A stretch of DNA of 64,000 bases from Theristus sp. LFF4_11. Lineage: Eukaryota > Nematoda > Chromadorea > Monhysterida > Xyalidae. The notes beneath the pieces were generated by a model that made no database searches, had not been told where the DNA came from, and saw only the letters and a program-made list of their open reading frames with translations. The stretch is taken from contig JASANC010003066.1 of the NCBI GenBank assembly GCA_030248135.1, forward strand, positions 330,001-394,000. The letters run 5' to 3'. Shown here piece after piece: positions 56,849-64,000 of this stretch; the stretch's first letter is position 1, and each line of letters opens with the position of its first letter. Both the position numbers and the translations under genes were made by a program.

Positions 56849-59774
56849 CTGGAAAAGGCGGGAAATGGAAATTAGACAACTGTAGATCGGAGTGAAATTG
56901 GTCGAATAAATTGCAGTCGAACTCAAAATTACAGACAATTCTGTCAAAAGAGAGAAACTGTGAAAAAATTGGATCTGAATATTTAAAGAAAATTTCTTTT
57001 TCTTGCGCTCAGTGTCAGTATCAATCAGTAAGAGCCGGTTAAAACCCAGCACGGTTTGAGCCCAGTTCGACCTTAGACTGCATCATGTTATGGATGGCAA
57101 TTTGCATGAACTGTGACTTGATCATTTGTTTTGCTACATTTTTGGAACATCTTTGGAAGGATGCCATTGGCAGCATATTGTTATTTTGTAATTCCGGTAT
57201 TTACCCCTTCATTTTGCATAAGTCTCTTGCTTTCTCGTCCATCCACTTTCGCACTATCTCGCCATTTTGTAGTTTTTGAAAGTTTTTCTAATCTTTTTCA
57301 TATTTTCAAATATTCACATTTTCTCCGTCATATTTATGAAACCCAAATCTTTCAAATCTAACATTACATTAGCGTCTAACGATCAGCTTTATTAAACCGG
57401 AAGCGCTTGGAACCCCTGGCTAGTCAGCAACACGGATATTTGATTAAACTTCATTACAGTTACCGCAGACATATAGTCATTAGTCACTGAGTCAGACCTG
57501 CTCAGTCATTAGTTCCCATAAATGTATTTTATGTAATGCCCAAAGTTTTTATTGCCGTCGCCTCATAAGCAACAACAACAACAACAAGCAAAATGAGCAA
57601 AATGCACACACCGATCCAGTGCATACAAAATGGTCTGTGTCTCGTTTGAATTAGCCCCACCCACACCATCATGGTCAAAATGAACTGAATTGTGCAATTG
57701 TTATTATATACATGCGCAAATCAATCTTTGACGCTGTGTTACCGTTAAGCACAGTTTGACTACGGTGTTAACCAAATTGTGTTTGGGTCTCGACACGAAT
57801 TCAAACGTTTACGTTACGTCACAACCATCCGACCTTGTTGAGTAACATAAACGGTTCAAGTCAAGAGCGAATTCACACAGAAATGCACAACTTTAACAGC
57901 ATTCTTGAACAAATCGACGGTAGATTCGCTGCCGTGTCGTCATTGTAGTCGGAACGGAACTTTTTAAATCCAATAGCAGCCTCTGTTCCTACTTTAATGT
58001 GATGAGCATTAATTTTTTTACTGCGCTCTTGTCACTGAGCGAGTCAAGCGAAATACAACTGAAATGCACCTTGGTGCCGCTTCTAGCGAGCGATTTTTCT
58101 GTCTACACTTTTTTCGCAACACCCAGTTGCCACGCAAATAACATGTGTTCCTTGAGGAACATATATGAGTCAACTTTAACATCAGTTCATGATTTCAGCG
58201 CGAAACCGGAAACCACCATTAAAAAATAGGCTTTCGTTTCGTTCGCAGAATTACCAAGGAAATGTGGGGGTGAGAAATGCATTCACAAATATCTAGATAG
58301 TTACGTTCATTTTTTACCGCATTGGTTCGTGTCAGTTATGCATTTTTGCCGCTGTTTCGTTCAGCAATTTCTTATCCAACAATCCACTTACTCGAAGCTT
58401 CATGTCTTACAACTTGAGAAGCACTTGTCAGATGACATCGATATGTCGAAGAAAATACGAAACCCCGCCACCATTTTCTCATGCATCATTGAGTTCCGTT
58501 CAATTCTGCCTGTTTCAGAATAACTGCAGAAGCAAAGAACGCCGGAAACATACCGCTCGTGACTAATGATAAATTATACGGTTTTATTTTTAAAAAAGCA
58601 CAACTACGTGTCTTGGCATCATTCCGAATATGAGACCTTTTTGAAAAAGGCTTTTTTTCACCGAGTGACGTCAGATGAATGGATGAATCAAGTCTTGATG
58701 CGACGTGAAAAATATTTTCAAGAGAGCTGACCTCAACGTTAAAAGCATCAATTACTCCAAGCTCAATTGGGCAATACGAAAAAAAACAGTTTATAAATCA
58801 CCCATCTGCGGTCCGTCAGTCACAAAAAGTAAGTTTGCATCTTTGTTCTTTTGGTCAACTTACGTCAGAATCTTATCGAAGTATCAGGAACGGAATAGAG
58901 AATCATGTGGGTTTTCATTGGATTCCAAGACGTGCCAAAAGCAAATTGGCAAAAAAATGATGACGCAATATCAGTAAAACAATTCAGAATCTGATTTAGG
59001 TACCCAGAAAAGCATATCCGACTGGAAGAAAGACATGAAAATAATGCAATTTCCGTATCGCGTCCAAGCAATAACACGATTATTTGTTTCTTTACATTAT
59101 GGACACTGGTATCCGCTTCAGCGTAATTAAATCCGATCCGAACTAAACGCAATATGGAGTTCTAAAAATAATTTGCCAAGATAATAACTCAACATAACTC
59201 AGCCGCTCGGCAGCTCACAGTTGAGACAACATAGCACTATCTTGTTTTGTAACACATGTATGATTGCGCAACTACATTCAACTATGATTTGGATAGAATT
59301 TCAAAAACGCAAAAACATATCCGTTTGATGTCCTGTGATTTCGTTTATCTCCACTTGCGCGCGTCTTGGGACCCAATACAAACAATACAACCTGCCGCTT
59401 CAATGTTCACTGTGAACAAGGAACATTCTTTGCTATTTTTTTCAAATAAATTTACCTTCATAACCACTAACATAGTTACTCGGTTCGAAGATCCTATGAA
59501 CTTGCAGTTTATGGAAATTTACAATTTTTATATATTTCGGACTAATATCACCTCATGCAGCATTCCACACGCGAGGTCTAAACTTTCACTAATATATAAA
59601 TATAATAAATTTTATACATAACACTAATAAACTTTCACCGCCCACGCGGTCTGCAATGATTAAACACATTCAAAAATCCCGTTTACAGGTAATCTCGCTC
59701 TCACACGGCAGACGACTAACATCATTGCTATTTTCCATCCATCCAATGTTGCAATCAACACCACCGCTAACACC
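56849..59774. other. No gene recognised
   Basis: AT-rich, with short ORFs only. Missing 5' exons of the large minus-strand gene would have to lie here, or further right on the minus strand, but no convincing phase-2-ending exon was found. The segment before 59775 should contain the peptide-precursor promoter. Confidence 0.45.
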
Positions 59775-60418
59775 ATGAGCCCGAATGACACGATGTTGAT
59801 TCTGCTGCTGACCACTGCGACCATTGTCTCGCTCGTCGCCGCAGTGCCGCCGCAGTGGATGTATCGGCCTCCGTCGAATCTCGAGAGCGCCATTAACGAT
59901 TATGCCGGAGGTGACGCGAAAAAATCGCATCCCACGAAACGACACCGACACCGGGACGAGCTCAGCAGCGCCGAGTATGACCAGAAGCTCGACGAGACGC
60001 TTAGTCGATTCGAGGATGACATCGTGGTGAGTGAGATCCATGGTTTTTGAGAGTTGAATGACGCCGAACTTTTAAATTTATAGTATCAATTTTTTAGGTT
60101 CTGCGACTCAATGCGTGTGCAGGCAGTTTCAATCATTATGTGGCGATGCAAAATCCCCTAAGTGACTCGGCCCTGTTCAGGGGACTCAGATCACTTTGCG
60201 CAATTTTGAATTCCCGCGTCATGCTTGAAACTCTTTCACCCATCTATGCTCGCATTCTGTCTCTGGACCAAAATAAACGATAATAGCAGCGTAGTAATCG
60301 ATGTTTTCCCGTACAGTTCCCATTTTCCCGAACTAAACAGGCTGAAGCCGACCAACGATTGGCGCGCGAGCACAAACGATACAGCTGGGACTGGAACACA
60401 GCCACGAACACCGATTAA
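59775..60418 (+). CDS. Secreted peptide precursor, 109 aa, complete
   Basis: Two exons, 59775-60026 and 60341-60418, join in phase 0 at ATCGTG|GTGAGT. Residues 1 to about 23 form a signal peptide (MLILLLTTATIVSLVAA core, cleavage likely before VPPQW). The mature part has basic processing sites: TKRHRHR near residue 55 and HKR near 97. The last site would release a 12-residue C-terminal peptide, YSWDWNTATNTD, and the one before it a long acidic helix-like spacer. No C-terminal Gly for amidation. The shape fits a neuropeptide or hormone precursor, but I do not recognise the family. A family C MITE sits in the intron. Confidence 0.62.
60097..60232. mobile_element. MITE family C in peptide-precursor intron
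   Basis: Contains GGTTCTGCGACTCAATGCGT and the central CCTAAGTGACTCGGCCCTGT. The right end reads CGCGTCATGCTTGAAA. Confidence 0.72.
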
Positions 60419-63400
60419 CACTTGCTGAGTTAATGGACATGGACATTAACCTAGCCAACTGAAATGAACTCGCCAGCCTCGATCTCATTGCAAACTTTTT
60501 CATGTTTTTTCTCCAAAAACAACGCAATTTCCTAACCGAACCGCAAATTGCTGTTTCTGACACAACAACACGTCTGGAATTCATTCATTCATTCATTTTA
60601 TTTCGAAAGAACGAGGAAGCTTGTGATTCAACGACATTTAGTCGAGTCAAGACCAAGTAATGCTGAAACTAACCTTGGTGGACTAAATTTTTTCAATCCA
60701 CGATACGGTACTATGGTTTTTTCATGCTTACGTGTCTCAATGGAGTTGTTGCGTGCAAATTTTGAGGCATTTGGGAAGAAAAAATTAATAAACTGCAAAA
60801 AAACATTTGAATGTGCTTGGGATTCAACAAACAAGAAAAAAGCTTTCGTTGATAGCTTTAACGTTGACATCGCCATAAAAGACCAAGCATTTTGTTTCGT
60901 GACTTCAAACTAGCGTCAGCACTTTTTTATAATCCAGCTTTCCACAGTCAGTTTTCGAATGTGCTATTGAAAATTCTTGCTTTCCAAGTCAGCATACAAA
61001 ATGCACTGTTGCTTCATCAAACCCATCGTACTCTCCATTCTGATTCTCCTGTTTATTTACCTATCATGTTCACTCAAAATGTATCCGGCTCATCATTTTT
61101 CAAAAATGACGTCACAATGTTTGCAAAAAAAACCCAAGTATACCACAGGAATTGTAATGGAATAGCAAAAACACATCACGGCTCCGACCGTATTGAATGT
61201 CGAGTCGATGTTGTTCGTGCATGTAAACCACAATGACACACATCCACGGAGTCAACCGAGTCAAAAATGAACAGACACCACCCACCCAGAAGAAACCACG
61301 CAATCAGTGTCGGCGGCACCCTCACAGCGCAAAAAAAACCATGGCTAGAACCACAAATATTACTGGTGTTTACTTTTCGTCGCTGAAGACGACGACGATA
61401 CAAGACGATCTTTGAAAAAACCAAGCATAACACCTACATTTTTAGAAACACGCGACAAACGCTGCAATTTGATATCTTTGTCGTCAGAAACCACGCAATA
61501 GAAACAAACAAATAAACACCGGGAAACGTCATTTCTTGAGCGCGTTTTTTGCAGTTCCAAGAAACGCCCTTTTAACACCAACCAGCATTGAAAGCGCAGT
61601 TTTGCTGGAACCAAAACCTGCAATAGCCACTGATCCAAGCTCCAAAACTACTTACTTCGAGATTTTGGTTGCCAAAAGCATAGCAAGACTGGTTCACTCC
61701 CGAGATGAAAATTGACTTCCGTTAAAGGTCGACGTTTGGTACATTCTTGTCGCACAAACCTGATATTCTCAACATTGACTGTTTCGAGACCAAATAAGGT
61801 AGATGCTAGATAGCGCGGTCAGAAAGCGCCAAGTTGGATAATGGATGACATAAAACTAAGAGCCGTCATAAGCATCATCCTTTGTCATCAAAAATAACAA
61901 TCTACCCAATAGTGAAGTAAAATTAAACCATCTATTATTGGGGGGCGTCCTTGCACACCGTGGATCACAACACCTTATCATCCTGCCTTTGGTGTTACTT
62001 GTGACAATCATTTCTCTCGAGTGCCCACACGTTTAATCCAGCTCACCTCGCCTGTTTCAAAGCTTTTTTACTTGATTGCTCAAATCAATCACACCACACA
62101 TAGCGATTCGCTCGTTCATGTTTGTTAAGCCGTCAAACTACGGTGTTATCGTGGAATACATGTGAAAATTTTCACCAAAAAAAAACAAGAAACATTGCTC
62201 TTTGTTTGCATAACGGTTGTATGATCGTTTTCAACATGTTTGCAGAGCAAAATAGCAACATGCACCAACGTGGAGAACAGTGGAAATTATGTAACACACG
62301 TAAAACATTCGTTTGAGCTTATTTTGCACCGAGTAAAATTCTGTTTTACTGTTCAGTAATACAAAATTATTTTGTTCAACATCCATGGCTGTTCAGCGGA
62401 GATTGAATCCCAGTGAACGAAAAAAAATAACCGTGATACCATTTGGATTGCCACCCACACTTCATTGTGTCGCGTCACCCAAAACAGGTGCTTCACCCTT
62501 TCTGATGTCACTGCCTTGGATTGGAACTGAGCGTTCTGTGTCTGGTAAAAGGATATTTTTCAACAAACCAAACCACCCTGCCACAATGTTCATCTGCACG
62601 AAAGCGAAGTAGAACGTGCGAAAACTGATAAGACTTCAAGACACCATTCTTATCGAGCAGTAATCGCAGTATCCCATCATAACTTATAAGCGTAATGGAT
62701 TTCGATTTTAAAGATTGGTTACCTTAGCGCCTAGCCCTTCCCACACAAATTGTCACCCAGATTGGTTCATAGTCAAAATATTGTACCACGCAACTTCAAG
62801 AAGTTACGGAGTTTCGCGCATAACTCATTACTTTAATGTATCATTTCCCAAGTGGTTGATGCATTTGCACTTACATGTATATGTATTTCATTGGACTGTA
62901 TTAAGATTTTTACAAAAATACGTGGGTTCCTGACATCCAACGCTGTCAAAATTCAACGGTGCATGATTGAGCTGACTGCATTGAACTGTAAAACTACTGA
63001 ATAAACCATGGCAAGCAAAAACCACATGTGGACTATACTGCTCGTGCCCGATTAAAAATGGGCCCGACTTCCTAAATTTGAATTTGATTCATAGACACGG
63101 ACCTGCCATAAAAACTTAAATACCAACAATGATTTTGAAAAACTTGCACGACCATATTCGCATTTTCATGAAACCAAAACAGTGGCATACAATGAATGAA
63201 TCTTAAACACTGCTTTATTTACAACCATGCTTGTTACCCCACGCGCTCGGCTTGTCATAAAGTATCACTCACACCACCAAGTTAATCGTCAGCAAACACC
63301 ATCACAAAAATAGGTTGTTTTCTTGTGACTGAAAAAATATAGGTACTTAAGAACAGCTTCCGATCTAAAACCGCTCCATTAAGAGGTTTATGCTTGTTTT

Positions 63401-63757
63401 GGCGCTCAATTTGCCACCTCTTTAAATCAACTGTCTGCGACAACAACACACTGTTGTCGGATAGCATCGCTTGAAAAACAGTTTCAGTAAGGCTCCGTTC
63501 CAAATCTGAGTAATTTTTTAGCATCAACCAACCAGTGATGCTTTCACTTAGAGATACCACACCGGAAACAAACAGCCCTGACAACAGCGCCGCAGCGGCG
63601 TTTTGGTCTAAACTCAGCACGACCGTATTACAAATTTTGCACTGTCAAACACTGGAAAAACATTTCGAATTACTGAATTTCAGGGGCAACACCGAAAATT
63701 ACGAGTATAATCATTCTTCCCGACCGTACCGAGTACAAAAAGACACGCGAACAAAAT
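60419..63757. other. No gene recognised
   Basis: AT-rich, 3.3 kb between the two peptide-precursor genes. Short ORFs only, without domains. It presumably includes the 3' UTR of the first gene and the upstream region of the second. Confidence 0.5.
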
Positions 63758-63952
63758 GACTCAAACGACATCGTCGACGACGACCATCATGATGGCGATG
63801 AGCTGTGCGATGATGCTCGTGGTGGTCGAGGCGACTCCGATGCACAACGATCAGCTGATCTTCGATCCCTATTTCAGACTGCACAAACGCGGCGGAATCA
63901 GTCGAACGCAGTTGATGTCGATTTTACGCGGCATTAACAACCGGGAACAGGT
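63758..63952 (+). CDS. Secreted peptide precursor, first visible exon (gene continues past window)
   Basis: ATG at 63758 opens a frame to the donor GAACAG|GTGAGA at 63952. Residues 1 to about 26 are a Met/Val-rich signal peptide ending VVVEA, with likely cleavage before TPMHN. A dibasic site (LHKR) follows about 19 residues later, and then GGISRTQLMSILRGINNREQ up to the splice site. The design (signal peptide, short spacer, KR, peptide) resembles a neuropeptide precursor like the gene at 59775, though the peptides share no obvious sequence. Downstream exons are outside the window, so the family cannot be judged. Confidence 0.55.
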
Positions 63953-64000
63953 GAGAGCTCGTTTGTCAGTAGAATTCATCAAAGTTTTGCGAAGAGCAAG

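Overview
The window is animal nuclear DNA, not prokaryotic. Short GC-richer exons are separated by AT-rich introns with GT..AG ends, and the products are animal families: rhodopsin-type GPCR, Kv channel, RING/coiled-coil proteins, sphingolipid desaturase, globin and secreted peptide precursors. An ecdysozoan or nematode-like invertebrate is my guess (globin style, peptide GPCR type). The species cannot be fixed from the sequence alone.

Layout. 1-1.5 kb: satellite fragment plus a long-TIR element. 1.56-2.73 kb (-): C-terminal exons of a globin-domain gene. 3.1-5.9 kb (-): complete 5-exon peptide GPCR. 7.8-12.9 kb (-): complete 7-exon voltage-gated K+ channel with introns full of MITEs. 13-24.8 kb: gene-poor, many short inverted-repeat elements and one SINE. 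24.9-27.3 kb (-): complete 6-exon sphingolipid delta-4 desaturase. 27.6-30.6 kb: two tandem-repeat arrays, then a second copy of the composite seen at position 1. 31.6-34.3 kb (-) and 43.9-46.25 kb (+): two divergent RING/coiled-coil genes. Between them lie about 9.6 kb of nested mobile elements, including a 2-kb Ginger-like DNA transposon with a clean CCGG target duplication. 47.75-56.85 kb (-): the last 12 exons of a large low-complexity gene I do not recognise. 59.8-60.4 kb (+) and 63.76 kb onward (+): two secreted peptide precursors, the second cut by the window end.

The K+ channel, peptide GPCR and peptide precursors suggest excitable-tissue genes, but there is no operon logic and no evidence of a joint pathway. 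Exon chains were built by matching reading-frame phase across every splice junction. They are therefore internally consistent, but not checked against transcripts.

The most striking content is the mobile DNA. At least ten families of inverted-repeat elements recur, several nested inside one another. One of them supplies the stop codon of the desaturase gene.
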